A stretch of DNA of 28,164 nucleotides from an uncultured Collinsella sp. Its GTDB lineage: Bacteria > Actinomycetota > Coriobacteriia > Coriobacteriales > Coriobacteriaceae. This document shows, piece after piece, positions 14,507-22,850 of this stretch. The stretch is from assembly GCA_947001705.1 (NCBI GenBank), contig CAMQHT010000030.1, positions 1-28,164 on the forward strand, given 5' to 3'. Below the pieces are notes generated by a model. That model searched no databases. It had not been told where the DNA came from and saw only the letters and a list, made by a program, of their open reading frames with translations. The position numbers and the translations under genes are program-made. Positions within the stretch are counted from its first letter, which is position 1. Every line of letters begins with the position of its first letter.

Positions 14507-14917
14507 ATGATTAAGCCCATCATGAAATCCGAGTTCTTTTTGCGTCTGCCTTCCGAAGACGCGGGACCCGACGATGCCGCGACCGGGCAGGATCTCCTAG
14601 ATACACTCCACGAGCATGAGCGCGAGTGCGTGGGCCTCGCCGCCAACATGATCGGCGTGCGCAAACGCATCATCTGCGTAAAGGACGGCAACAGGACACT
14701 CCTGATGTACAACCCTCAAATTCTTGAGCAGGTCAATGCCTATCAGACGAGCGAAGGATGTCTCTCGCTGATCGGCGAGCGTCCCTGTACCCGCTATCGC
14801 CGCATAAAGGTTGAGTATTTGGACGAGAACTTCGTCCACCGCATCAAAAACTTCTCGGGCTACACCGCCGAGATCATCCAGCACGAAATCGACCACTGCA
14901 ATGGCGTCGTGGTTTAG
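14507..14917 (+). CDS. Short peptide deformylase with altered motif I
   Basis: A 136-residue protein of the deformylase family, which removes the N-formyl group from nascent proteins. Motif II EGCLS (Cys85) and motif III QHEIDH (His126, Glu127, His130) keep all metal ligands and the catalytic Glu. Motif I reads GLAANMIG (43-50) where the family has GLAAxQ; the Gln that stabilises the transition state is Met48. It is shorter than usual (about 150-190). GAGGAG lies 6 nt before the ATG at 14507; the upstream frame is not coding. A second, differently altered family member is at 26076-26495. It precedes the LysR gene by 36 nt and may share its transcript. Confidence 0.85.
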   Translation: MIKPIMKSEFFLRLPSEDAGPDDAATGQDLLDTLHEHERECVGLAANMIGVRKRIICVKDGNRTLLMYNPQILEQVNAYQTSEGCLSLIGERPCTRYRRIKVEYLDENFVHRIKNFSGYTAEIIQHEIDHCNGVVV

Positions 14918-14953
14918 GCCACCTGCCAAAATGAGGGTACCGGAGGCCTCCCT

Positions 14954-15877
14954 ATGGATATCAGCCGCTTTGGCGAATTCGCCATCTTAGCGCAGTCACG
15001 CACGTTTCTTGATGCGGCGGAACTGCTTTTCATGTCGCAATCAACCCTCTCCAAGCACATCATGGCAATGGAGCACGAACTCGGCTGCAAGCTCATCGAT
15101 CGAAGCCAGCGCCACGTAACACTCACCGCGCAAGGTGAGGCGCTCCTCCCCTATGCGCAAAAAATTGCGACGCTTCAGCACCGCTATCTTGCCGCCATTC
15201 AAATAGGCGCAGGTGAGCCGCTCGAGCACCTCACCGTAGGTTCTATCCCCATTATGGCCCCTTATGGGATCACGGACGCCGTCATCGATTTTCAGCAGGC
15301 GAACCCCTCATATTCTGTCGAGCTCATCGAAGGCGAGGGCGACACACTCAAGCGCATGCTCCTACACGAGGACATTGACCTGGCCTTCATCCGTGACAGC
15401 GGCGCCATCGAGCCGGAGTTCAAAAAGATTCCCTTTACGACCGACCGGCTCGTGGCCGTCCTTCCGCTCGACCATCCACTCGCCGAACGTGACACCGTCG
15501 AGATAGACGACCTTATCGACGAGAATTTCCTCATGCTTCCCCAAGGCTCGTTCGTAAGCGAGCTCGTCCTTTCCCTTTGTCGCGAAGCTGGATTTGGCCC
15601 ACGTGTTACGTTCACCGGCAAACGAGCCGAGAACATCATCTCTCTTGTCGCACGCGGCGCCGGTGTCTCATTCCTCATGCGCAAGCCGGCGGAATCGCTC
15701 GCCAGCGGAAAGGTAGCCCTGGTGCCGCTCGAGCCCGCGACGACCTCCGAGGTCAGGCTCTACCTCAAGCGAAACGCCGCGCACTCGCAGGCTGTCGTCT
15801 CGTTCATTGGCTTCCTCCCCTACCGTCAGCTCCTGCAGGGCGACCGTGCGTCTTCCATCGCGGCACGACCGTCATAA
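14954..15877 (+). CDS. LysR-family transcriptional regulator
   Basis: A 307-residue regulator. The winged helix-turn-helix lies at about residues 3-62 (FLDAAELLFMSQSTLSKHIMAMEHELGCKL, then LTAQGE), and the periplasmic-binding-protein-like effector domain follows (LTVGSIPIM, DLAFIRD, DRLVAVLPLDHPLA, GAGVSFL). The ATG is 7 nt after GGAGG, which is part of the palindrome GGAGGCCTCC (14942-14951) that could mask the ribosome site. The neighbouring deformylase lies upstream on the same strand, and the PTS operon is convergent beyond a terminator. The target could be the divergent MFS exporter; the effector is unknown. Confidence 0.92.
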   Translation: MDISRFGEFAILAQSRTFLDAAELLFMSQSTLSKHIMAMEHELGCKLIDRSQRHVTLTAQGEALLPYAQKIATLQHRYLAAIQIGAGEPLEHLTVGSIPIMAPYGITDAVIDFQQANPSYSVELIEGEGDTLKRMLLHEDIDLAFIRDSGAIEPEFKKIPFTTDRLVAVLPLDHPLAERDTVEIDDLIDENFLMLPQGSFVSELVLSLCREAGFGPRVTFTGKRAENIISLVARGAGVSFLMRKPAESLASGKVALVPLEPATTSEVRLYLKRNAAHSQAVVSFIGFLPYRQLLQGDRASSIAARPS

Positions 15878-15939
15878 TCCCCGCTGCTCCACAACCGCAG
15901 ACTTGTGACCGCAAACACGCTGACAACGGCACAAAACAC

Positions 15940-15980
15940 AAATATGCCTCGGGCGGCACGTCGCCGTCCGAGGCATATTT
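15940..15980. terminator. Bidirectional terminator between LysR and PTS genes
   Basis: AAATATGCCTCGG (15940-15952) and CCGAGGCATATTT (15968-15980) form a perfect 13-bp stem around a loop that can pair further (GGCG with CGCC). A/T runs at both ends suit both converging genes. Confidence 0.88.
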
Positions 15981-16000
15981 AATCAAAGTGCGCAAAAAGA

Positions 16001-17443
16001 CTAGTCCACCGAGATGCTGAGTGCCTTACCGCCCTTGTCCTTCCTGGTACCGATCACCATAGCGGCGACAAGAGCCAGAACGAAAGCGACCACGCCGGAG
16101 ATGACAAGGCCGATAAAGCCCGTGTCGATGCCGGCAGGGTTAATAAAGCTCGGGAAACCGAGCGGGCCGGAGGCGCCGAAGGCATAGAGCTTGGCACCCA
16201 TGAGGCCGGCAATGGCGCCGCCTACACCAGCGGAAATAAAGGTTGCCCACATAAGGCGCTTACGCGGCAGCAAGATGGCGTAAAGCGCAGGCTCGTTGAC
16301 ACCGAAAATCGAAGAGACAAGGGCGGGAATGTTGACGGCAGCATTTTCCTCGGAGTCCTTGGTTCGGATGATCATGCCAAGCACAGCGCCGGCGATGGCA
16401 CAACCGCCTGCATACACGAGCGGGTTAATGAGGTCATAGCCGTAGGTTGCGACATCGAGGAACCACAGCGGGATGATACCCCAGTGCAGGCCGAACATGA
16501 CGAGCAGGCTCCAGAACGTGCCGATGACGAAACCGGCGATGGCGGGTTGGAAGTTGATGAGCATCAGAATGATCTGGGCAACGATGTTGGAGAGGACCGT
16601 CATGACTGGACCGACCACAAGCAGGCCAAGGATGCCGCAAATGAGGAGCGTCAGGATGTTGGAGAAGAACGAGCTCACAAGCGCGGGCAGCGCGTTAGAA
16701 AGGGCCTTGTGCACCTTGGAGGCAATCCAGACGATAAAGATCGCAGGCAGAATCGTCGATGAGTAATTCTGCATGATCAGCGGGATGCCGAAAATATCAC
16801 CGTAGACATTGGACTCGAAGACCGTACCGGCGCCGAGCGTGTAGAGCGGATCTCCGCCCATAAGGGCAACGAGCGTCGGGTAGACGAGGATACCGCCGAG
16901 CGCCATTCCCATAACGGGCTTAAGTCCGAACTTCTTGGCCGACGTCCAGCCAATGATTAGCGGAAAGTAATAGAAGACCGAATCTCCGATTGCCGAGAGC
17001 GTCACATACGTATTGCTGTCCTTGGCAAGCCAACCGGCAACCGTGCAGAGCGCCAGCATCGACTTGATAAAGCCACCGGCCATAAGCACGCCAAGAACCG
17101 GTTGCAGAATCTCGGAGATGATGGCCAGCAGACGCGAGAATGGATCGCCCTTCTTGACGTCGTCGCCCTCATCGATATCGAGTGCGGGTTTGGAGTCGAA
17201 CCCGCCAATCTGAACAAGGTCGTTGTAGACGGCCTCGACAGTGGCACCAATCACGACCTGATACTGTCCGCCGGCCTGGATGACGTCAACGACGCCCTTC
17301 GTCGCCTTAAGCTCATTGGTCTGGGCGAGCGATTCATCCTTGAGGTGGAAGCGGAGACGCGTAATGCAGTGGCTCACGTCCAACACATTGTCTCGACCAC
17401 CGACCTTTGTGATGATTTCATCGCAAAGCTTCTGGTATTTCAT
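16001..17443 (-). CDS. PTS permease EIIBC, Glc/beta-glucoside family
   Basis: A 480-residue membrane protein. The N-terminal EIIB domain (1-85) has the phosphorylated Cys26 in DVSHCITRLRF; the EIIC domain, about 100-465, has about ten membrane helices and matches the beta-glucoside/sucrose type (GDPFSRLLAIISEILQPVLG, NEPALYAILLP). No EIIA domain is attached and none is nearby, so phosphate must come from an EIIA encoded elsewhere. The ATG at 17443 follows AAAGGAG. A 193-bp gap (17444-17636), unusual in this compact operon, separates it from the gene before it and shows no clear terminator. As the last gene behind two ceramidase-fold proteins and an amidohydrolase, it probably imports a sugar-containing compound. 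Confidence 0.93.
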   Translation of the reverse strand: MKYQKLCDEIITKVGGRDNVLDVSHCITRLRFHLKDESLAQTNELKATKGVVDVIQAGGQYQVVIGATVEAVYNDLVQIGGFDSKPALDIDEGDDVKKGDPFSRLLAIISEILQPVLGVLMAGGFIKSMLALCTVAGWLAKDSNTYVTLSAIGDSVFYYFPLIIGWTSAKKFGLKPVMGMALGGILVYPTLVALMGGDPLYTLGAGTVFESNVYGDIFGIPLIMQNYSSTILPAIFIVWIASKVHKALSNALPALVSSFFSNILTLLICGILGLLVVGPVMTVLSNIVAQIILMLINFQPAIAGFVIGTFWSLLVMFGLHWGIIPLWFLDVATYGYDLINPLVYAGGCAIAGAVLGMIIRTKDSEENAAVNIPALVSSIFGVNEPALYAILLPRKRLMWATFISAGVGGAIAGLMGAKLYAFGASGPLGFPSFINPAGIDTGFIGLVISGVVAFVLALVAAMVIGTRKDKGGKALSISVD

Positions 17444-17636
17444 GGAATTCTCCTTTTTCTGAGCGGGGTATAGCATCGATTTCATGCCTCCGTAGTCGAC
17501 GTGGGAGGGCAAGGAACCCGCTTCCCCCTTTGAAATCCGCGGACGCACGTACGCCCGGGATGCGAAACGGCAGAGAAGATGGAAGATGCCGATCACATGG
17601 CAGCGAGCCTCATTGGCCCATGTCACGCAATCAGGT

Positions 17637-18755
17637 CTACAGACGCGAATCTGCTGCGCCGAGAAGTCTCGTCGTCTGGCAGAACTTGTCACACAGACGT
17701 TCCGGTTCGCCCTGGGGAATCTGAGTACGCTCGGTCTCAAAGGAGAGGCCGTACTCGCGTGCCGGAAGGAAATACTCGAAATAGCCGTTGGTGTAACCGC
17801 AAACTATTCCCTCGACCGGGCATTCGCGCTTCATGCGAATACCCAGGTCGCTGCCGAGCTCGCTCGGAAACACAAAGAGGTGCATACCGCCCAAGCTGAT
17901 AACAGCACACTTAAGCGTGAGTGAAAAGTCGTCATGGGCAACGGTGTGATAGAACGTCTGAGGCTCAATGCGATCGAGAATGACCTCGCGATCAAGCTTG
18001 ATCTGGGAAATCGCCTCGGCAAGACCGGTCGAAACACGCTCGACCTCGGGAATGCCGCGTCCCTGGCGAAAATTGCGGTCGCTACAGTCGCCAGCAGCAC
18101 CGACGACCATGGCCGGATAGTAACCAAGACTCTGAGCGAGCTTTTTGCCGGTAAGACCGGCGAGTTCGCTCGTGAGCTCCGTGCAGTCGGGTCCGACGCA
18201 GGCGGAATGCACCGCCCAGTTCACAAAGCCCGCAAATGGCTTGCCTTCGGTATCGAAGAACGATACGACAATGACCTCATTGTCGGCGAGTTCACCTGGG
18301 ATGATGCGGTTGTCGTAGAAACCGGTGATGACCTGCTTGCCCAAGCGACAAATCGCGGGCTGTGCGTTGGCGCGGCACTCCTCAAAGCATTGGCAAATGG
18401 TATCGAGGAACCAGCGGTAGTAGTTCTCGTCGAATTTTCCCGTCCACCAGCTGCGGTGGTAAGCGACGATTGAAGTATGGTCGTGCGTCGCCGAGAGCAG
18501 AACGCAATCACGGTCAATGCCGTAGCGCTCAGCGAGCATTGTCTTGACTTCCTCGGCCATGCTTTCCTCGAACTCGAGGACATCGGCATTAAAGAGAAAC
18601 ACTTCACGTTCGCCTTGCTGGAAGAGGATGGCGTTGGCGAAGACGTCGTCATGGACGCCTGTCGCAGGTTCAAGACGGTTGGGAAGATTGCGGTAGCCAA
18701 TCAGGTAGATGTCGCCCTGTGGGGTAATTTTGCGGCGCGCGTGTCCAATGTTCAT
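17637..18755 (-). CDS. Neutral/alkaline ceramidase-fold hydrolase (site intact)
   Basis: A 372-residue protein of the neutral ceramidase N-terminal family (zinc amidases that split N-acyl sphingosine). Counterparts of the active site are present: THDHTS (His91, His93), NWAVH (His183), GDCSDRN (Ser225, nucleophile position), FPSE (Glu299) and the NGYFEYFLPAREY segment for the ligand tyrosine. There is no signal peptide and no C-terminal immunoglobulin-like domain, so unlike the secreted enzymes it acts in the cytoplasm. The substrate is therefore probably a small, imported amide or ester rather than membrane ceramide (inference). AAGGAG lies 7 nt before the ATG. It follows its paralogue by 18 nt. 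Confidence 0.82.
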   Translation of the reverse strand: MNIGHARRKITPQGDIYLIGYRNLPNRLEPATGVHDDVFANAILFQQGEREVFLFNADVLEFEESMAEEVKTMLAERYGIDRDCVLLSATHDHTSIVAYHRSWWTGKFDENYYRWFLDTICQCFEECRANAQPAICRLGKQVITGFYDNRIIPGELADNEVIVVSFFDTEGKPFAGFVNWAVHSACVGPDCTELTSELAGLTGKKLAQSLGYYPAMVVGAAGDCSDRNFRQGRGIPEVERVSTGLAEAISQIKLDREVILDRIEPQTFYHTVAHDDFSLTLKCAVISLGGMHLFVFPSELGSDLGIRMKRECPVEGIVCGYTNGYFEYFLPAREYGLSFETERTQIPQGEPERLCDKFCQTTRLLGAADSRL

Positions 18756-18773
18756 GCACGTTCTCCTTCTGTG

Positions 18774-20021
18774 TCACGCCGCATTCAAGGCGGCAATGAT
18801 GATTTCGACGAGGCGCTCATGGGATCCGGCGGCAAAACCGGAGTTCATGGCCTCATAGGTGATCTTTTCGTACGCGTCGGGAGCCGGTAGGTACTTCTGT
18901 CCGCCGTTGACGAGCGTGGCAAAGAACACAGAGCCGGACTGGGCGGCGCGCACAGTGGCGCCGAATGCACTCGAGACCTCGGGTTGTACGCCGACAAGCT
19001 CGACGTTTCCCAGCCGGAGCAGATAGACCCTCGTGCGCTGCTCGCCAGCGGCATGAAACTCATACGTTCGGTGCGGAGCCAAAGAGTGAAAATCGGCGCG
19101 TGTCTGAGCGGGCAGGAGAACGTCGACCGTGCGGGCATCGATGCCGGTAGCGTCATCCTCACGCGCCATGCGAGCGGCCTCGACTAAAGCATCGCCCAAG
19201 GCCTGCCCCTGCTGGTGCAGCATGCGGTATCCGTCCTCATGGGCATCGACCGTCTGCTTAACGCCGGCCGCATCGAACATGACGTTCATGGCGCGCTCCG
19301 CCGGACCTTGGTCGCCCGCGGCGCCTGGCAGCAACAGGGCAACGCCGCCCAGTTCGCGCTCGAGTGACATGGCGGCAAAACCAAAGAGGTCTCCGCTCGC
19401 CATGCGCCTCCCCTCGGAGTCGCGCGACCCGTCGAGCACGGAGGACTGAACGTCCGCCGTCGCGAGCACGGCAACATACTCGCCCCCGGCATCCCTTATG
19501 GCGAGTACGGGCATCGTGTGGTCGGCAAACCCCCCGGGATTCGAGCCCAACCACCAGCCGGCAGGCGTCTCAATGTCGCGATTAACGTTCACGGGGCATT
19601 CGCCCTCCACAGTGGCGAGCGTGGCAGAGCGAATGCCCACAACAGCGCGCTCGACAGCCGTGCGGGCGGCAGCGACGAGCGCTGCGCGATAGCGCTCGTT
19701 GCGATTGCGGGTAGCATCGTCGGCAAGATGCCCGGGAGTGCGGACGTGAGGCATGGAAAACGTGTGGGTAGGAACCACCCAAGAATAAGCACCGCTGCAA
19801 TTGGCGGCATCCTCAACAACCTCACGCAGATCGGCGAGTAGAGCCGGAGCGATCGAGGTGACCTCAAGCGAAAGGACGCAGGCGCGTCGCCCCGTCCCCT
19901 CGATGATAAGGGCACGGGCGAAGACCTCATGACGGAGTTCGTCGAAACCGTCGAACGGCAACACGTCACCAAGATCGATGGCCACACGAGCGGCCCCAGC
20001 CCTCATCTCTCCTTCGTCCAT
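18774..20021 (-). CDS. Ceramidase-fold paralogue with altered active site
   Basis: A 415-residue relative of the gene downstream. Family landmarks are THTFS (His86), NVNRDI...NPGGFADHTMPVLAI (146-174), QPE and a YLP-x4-Y segment. The positions matching the second zinc histidine and the nucleophile differ: ATADVQ (Asp190) instead of NWAVH, and GDQGPA (Gly239) instead of GDCSDR. It may be a non-catalytic partner, or use a different mechanism. No signal peptide. The ATG at 20021 has GAGGGGAG 8 nt upstream; the next ATG at 20006 is too close to its AAGGAG. It begins 26 nt after the amidohydrolase stop and ends 18 nt before its paralogue, so it is clearly in the operon. Confidence 0.75.
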   Translation of the reverse strand: MDEGEMRAGAARVAIDLGDVLPFDGFDELRHEVFARALIIEGTGRRACVLSLEVTSIAPALLADLREVVEDAANCSGAYSWVVPTHTFSMPHVRTPGHLADDATRNRNERYRAALVAAARTAVERAVVGIRSATLATVEGECPVNVNRDIETPAGWWLGSNPGGFADHTMPVLAIRDAGGEYVAVLATADVQSSVLDGSRDSEGRRMASGDLFGFAAMSLERELGGVALLLPGAAGDQGPAERAMNVMFDAAGVKQTVDAHEDGYRMLHQQGQALGDALVEAARMAREDDATGIDARTVDVLLPAQTRADFHSLAPHRTYEFHAAGEQRTRVYLLRLGNVELVGVQPEVSSAFGATVRAAQSGSVFFATLVNGGQKYLPAPDAYEKITYEAMNSGFAAGSHERLVEIIIAALNAA

Positions 20022-20047
20022 GGCAGATACTCCCCTCTGATTGCCGC

Positions 20048-21082
20048 TCACTCGACACCGTACAGTTGCTGCGCCGTACCGCCAAGCACAAGGTCGCTGT
20101 CTGTATCGCTCAGATTTGCAGCGCGAACGCAGGCGACACCCTCGGTGAGCCACTCGCGTTTAACGGGATAGCTCGTGCCAAAAACAATATGGTCTGCACC
20201 CAGCACGTCAACCGCGCAGGCGAGGAGTGTCTTGCCCCAAGGCTGAGCATGGGACATGTCGAAATAGATGTTGTTCTCGAGGCGCCTGGAAACGGTCTCG
20301 GTATCGACCTGAAAACGGCCAGAAGCATCAGGGCGCTTGGGACCATGAGGCAACAGCATCTCCTTGAACGCAAAGTATGCGCCGCCGAGCATGGAGTGGA
20401 CCATCTTGATATTGGGGTAGCGCTCAAAGAAATCACCAAAGATCTCTCGGCCGATCGCCGTAGTTTGGTCGACGCAGCGGCCATAAGAGCGGCGAAGGTT
20501 GTCGTACGCGAGAAGCGACTCGTTCTCGACCGGCACGGGAACATGGTGCACGTAAACGGTGACATGGCGTTCGTTCAGGTGCTCGAAAAAGCTCGAGAAG
20601 ACCTGATCGTCGAGATAGCGCTTGCCGTAGTGAGCGCAGAGCTGCACACCCGCAAAACCATCGTCGAGCCTGCGGTCGAGCTCCTCCAAATTCGCTTTGG
20701 TGCCAAAGGGCGGCACGGTGACAAGCGGAATCAGACGGCCATTTGACGCCTTCGCGTCAGCAGCCATACCGTCGTTGAAACGCCGGCACATCTCGAGCGA
20801 CATCCACTCGTGGCAGCCGGGGAGCTTGAGGATCGCCTTGTCGACCCCCGCCTCATCCATATCGGCCAAGCGCTTCTCGAGGGTGTAGTCGCCCTCAATG
20901 TAGTTAAGACCCGGAGAACCGGCGGGCATCTCGATCACGATCTGTCGTTTGCCGGCGGAATTCATGGTCAGATAGCCTTCGGTGTCATAGGCGCGGGGTA
21001 CCTCGGCCAAAAACTGTTCGCAGAGCGTCTCGTCATGAAAGATGCGCTCGTCGAACCAGTAGGAATTTGCATCGATAATCAT
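20048..21082 (-). CDS. Amidohydrolase-family protein lacking the metal ligands
   Basis: A 344-residue TIM-barrel protein of the amidohydrolase-2 (ACMSD-like) group. The family normally starts D-x-H-x-H; here it starts IIDANSYW, so both histidines are replaced (Asn6, Tyr8). The C-terminal metal Asp, usually FGSDYP, is Ser304 in FGTSYP. Other features stay: RLIPLVTVPPF, GVQL, YVHHVP and MVHSMLGG. It is either metal-independent, like some lactonases of the family, or a binding protein. It is the first gene of the four-gene operon, with its own promoter at 21115-21144. The ribosome site (AAAGGCGG, 9 nt away) is moderate. Confidence 0.85.
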   Translation of the reverse strand: MIIDANSYWFDERIFHDETLCEQFLAEVPRAYDTEGYLTMNSAGKRQIVIEMPAGSPGLNYIEGDYTLEKRLADMDEAGVDKAILKLPGCHEWMSLEMCRRFNDGMAADAKASNGRLIPLVTVPPFGTKANLEELDRRLDDGFAGVQLCAHYGKRYLDDQVFSSFFEHLNERHVTVYVHHVPVPVENESLLAYDNLRRSYGRCVDQTTAIGREIFGDFFERYPNIKMVHSMLGGAYFAFKEMLLPHGPKRPDASGRFQVDTETVSRRLENNIYFDMSHAQPWGKTLLACAVDVLGADHIVFGTSYPVKREWLTEGVACVRAANLSDTDSDLVLGGTAQQLYGVE

Positions 21083-21114
21083 TGGTTGGAACCGCCTTTC
21101 ATCTTGTTGAAAAC

Positions 21115-21144
21115 ATTCTAGAAAAGCAGGTACCCGGACATCAA
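21115..21144 (-). promoter_or_regulatory. Promoter of the amidohydrolase-ceramidase-PTS operon
   Basis: On the minus strand TTGATG (21139-21144), an 18-bp spacer and TAGAAT (21115-21120) precede the start codon by 32 nt. Five of six bases match the -10 consensus. Confidence 0.55.
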
Positions 21145-21180
21145 TTCCAGCTTAAGCCCATTGTATTCCATTTTGGAATA
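21143..21180. promoter_or_regulatory. Candidate operator: TTCCA half-sites
   Basis: TATTCCA-TTT-TGGAATA (21164-21180) is a perfect 7-bp dyad. A third half-site, AATTCCA (21143-21149), lies 21 bp away, two helix turns, and touches the -35 box. A fourth TGGAA occurs at 21087-21091. The regulator is unknown. Confidence 0.55.
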
Positions 21181-21250
21181 GAACTAGCCGCTCACGTGCG
21201 AACCTCGCCCGCTCAACGAGACAAGCGCTAACAGCACGGGCTTAGACAGA

Positions 21251-21287
21251 AAACGGTCGGCCCGCATCCGTTGCGGGCCGACCGTTT
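21251..21287 (-). terminator. Terminator of the XRE-aminotransferase gene
   Basis: AAACGGTCGGCCCGCA and TGCGGGCCGACCGTTT form a perfect 16-bp stem around TCCGT, 21 bp beyond the stop. On the minus strand it ends CCGTTTTCTGT. Confidence 0.88.
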
Positions 21288-21308
21288 CATTACAGGCTAC
21301 CTTTGCCG

Positions 21309-22829
21309 TTACGCCTGGCGGTAATGGTCAAAGAAGTCGGCGAGGTCTTCGAGGGACTCTTTGAGTACTTCCATGCGCGGCAGGTACACGATGCGGAAGT
21401 GGTCGGGCTCAGCCCAGTTGAAGCCGCCGCCGCGCGTGATCAGGATCTTCTTCTCGTGCAGCAGGTCAAGGGCGAACTGCTCGTCATCGGTGATGTTGAA
21501 CTTTTTCACATCCATCTTGGGGAAGATGTAGAACGCCGCGCGCGGCTTAACCACCGAGATGCCGTCAATCTTGTTGAGCGCCTCATACACAAAGTTGCGC
21601 TGCTCGTAGACACGGCCGCCGGGACGGATGTAGTCGTTAACGGACTGATGACCACCGAGTGCCGTCTGAACGATCGACTGAGCCGGCACGTTGGAGCACA
21701 GGCGCATGTTGGAGAGCATGTTGATACCCATGATGAAGTCGCTCATGCAGCGCTGGTTGCCCGAAAGCACCATCCAGCCAATACGATAGCCCGCAATCAT
21801 GTGCGACTTGGAAAGGCCACTAAAGGTAACGCAGGGCAGGTCGGGGGCGAGCGAGGCAATCGAGACGTGCTCGTAGCCGTCCATGCACAGGCGGTCGTAG
21901 ATCTCATCGGCAAAGATCATCAGCTGATGCCTGCGTGCAACCTCGACGATGCCCTCGAGCACCTCGCGCGGATAGACGGAACCCGTGGGGTTGTTAGGGT
22001 TGATGATGACGAGGGCTTTGGTCGCGCTCGTGATCTTGGACTCCATATCCTCCAGGTCGGGATACCAATCCGCCTGCTCATCACACAAATAATGTACGGG
22101 ATGACCGCCGGCAAGGGTTGCGCACGCCGTCCAGAGCGGATAGTCAGGGCTGGGAATCAGGATTTCGTCTCCATTGTTGAGCAACGCGTTCATCGAAAGC
22201 TGAATGAGCTCGGACACGCCGTTGCCCGTGTAGATATGCTCCATCTGAACGTTGGGCAGGCCCTTGATCTGCGAATACTGCATGATCGCCTTGCGCGCGG
22301 AGAACAGGCCGCGCGAGTTGGAATAGCCTTCGCAGTCGGGCAGCTGCTGGCGCATGTCCTTGATGACCTCATCGGGCGTGCGGAAACCGAAGGGCGCCGG
22401 GTTACCGATATTGAGCTTGAGGATGCGCTCGCCCTCGTCCTCCATACGGGCGGCCTCGTCGACGACGGGGCCGCGAACGTCATACAGGACGTTATCGAGC
22501 TTGGTGGATTTAGAAAAAGTGCGCATGGTGGTGCTCCTTGCAATTTGAGCTGAGGGATGGGGTTCGGGCTTGGAATCGTTGCGGGGTGATGATGCCTCGC
22601 CTTGATCGGCGTCGCCGGCAAGCAGCCAGGTAACATCGACCTCCAAAATACGGGCGAGCAGCTCAGCCACATCGCGCCGCGGGATCGTCTTGCCGCTCAC
22701 ATATTGGCTCATCTGACTCTTGCCGAGTTTTTTGCCGAGCATCTCCGATGCGCGGATCACGTCCGACTGGCGAACGTCGCGATCGGACATAGCCTGTCGC
22801 AGGCGATCGCTAAACGTCTCTTGGGCCAC
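21309..22829 (-). CDS. XRE-type HTH fused to an alanine-type aminotransferase
   Basis: A 506-residue fusion. Residues 1-75 are a Cro/XRE helix-turn-helix (RQSDVIRASEMLGKKLGKSQMSQYVSGKTIPRRD). A Ser/Pro-rich linker (about 80-105) joins it to a class I aminotransferase close to AlaA/AlaT, with INPNNPTG and the PLP lysine in SGLSKSHMIAGYR (Lys341). It probably makes alanine from pyruvate and glutamate. The start is GTG at 22829, 5 nt after AAGGAGG. The layout copies the idea of MocR proteins with a different DNA-binding domain. A cluster of GTTCAATT half-sites upstream suggests that it regulates itself according to ligand or PLP state (inference). Confidence 0.9.
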   Translation of the reverse strand: MAQETFSDRLRQAMSDRDVRQSDVIRASEMLGKKLGKSQMSQYVSGKTIPRRDVAELLARILEVDVTWLLAGDADQGEASSPRNDSKPEPHPSAQIARSTTMRTFSKSTKLDNVLYDVRGPVVDEAARMEDEGERILKLNIGNPAPFGFRTPDEVIKDMRQQLPDCEGYSNSRGLFSARKAIMQYSQIKGLPNVQMEHIYTGNGVSELIQLSMNALLNNGDEILIPSPDYPLWTACATLAGGHPVHYLCDEQADWYPDLEDMESKITSATKALVIINPNNPTGSVYPREVLEGIVEVARRHQLMIFADEIYDRLCMDGYEHVSIASLAPDLPCVTFSGLSKSHMIAGYRIGWMVLSGNQRCMSDFIMGINMLSNMRLCSNVPAQSIVQTALGGHQSVNDYIRPGGRVYEQRNFVYEALNKIDGISVVKPRAAFYIFPKMDVKKFNITDDEQFALDLLHEKKILITRGGGFNWAEPDHFRIVYLPRMEVLKESLEDLADFFDHYRQA

Positions 22830-22850
22830 TAGAACCTCCTTGCTGGCAAA

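Noticed and set aside
17595..17623. ACATGG/CCATGT dyad in the gap before the PTS gene as a terminator
   Set aside because: Only six pairs, a 17-nt loop and no T tract.
17444..17740. Long N-terminal extension of the PTS permease
   Set aside because: It is Arg/Cys-rich, unlike any PTS domain; AAAGGAG and the EIIB domain fix the start at 17443.
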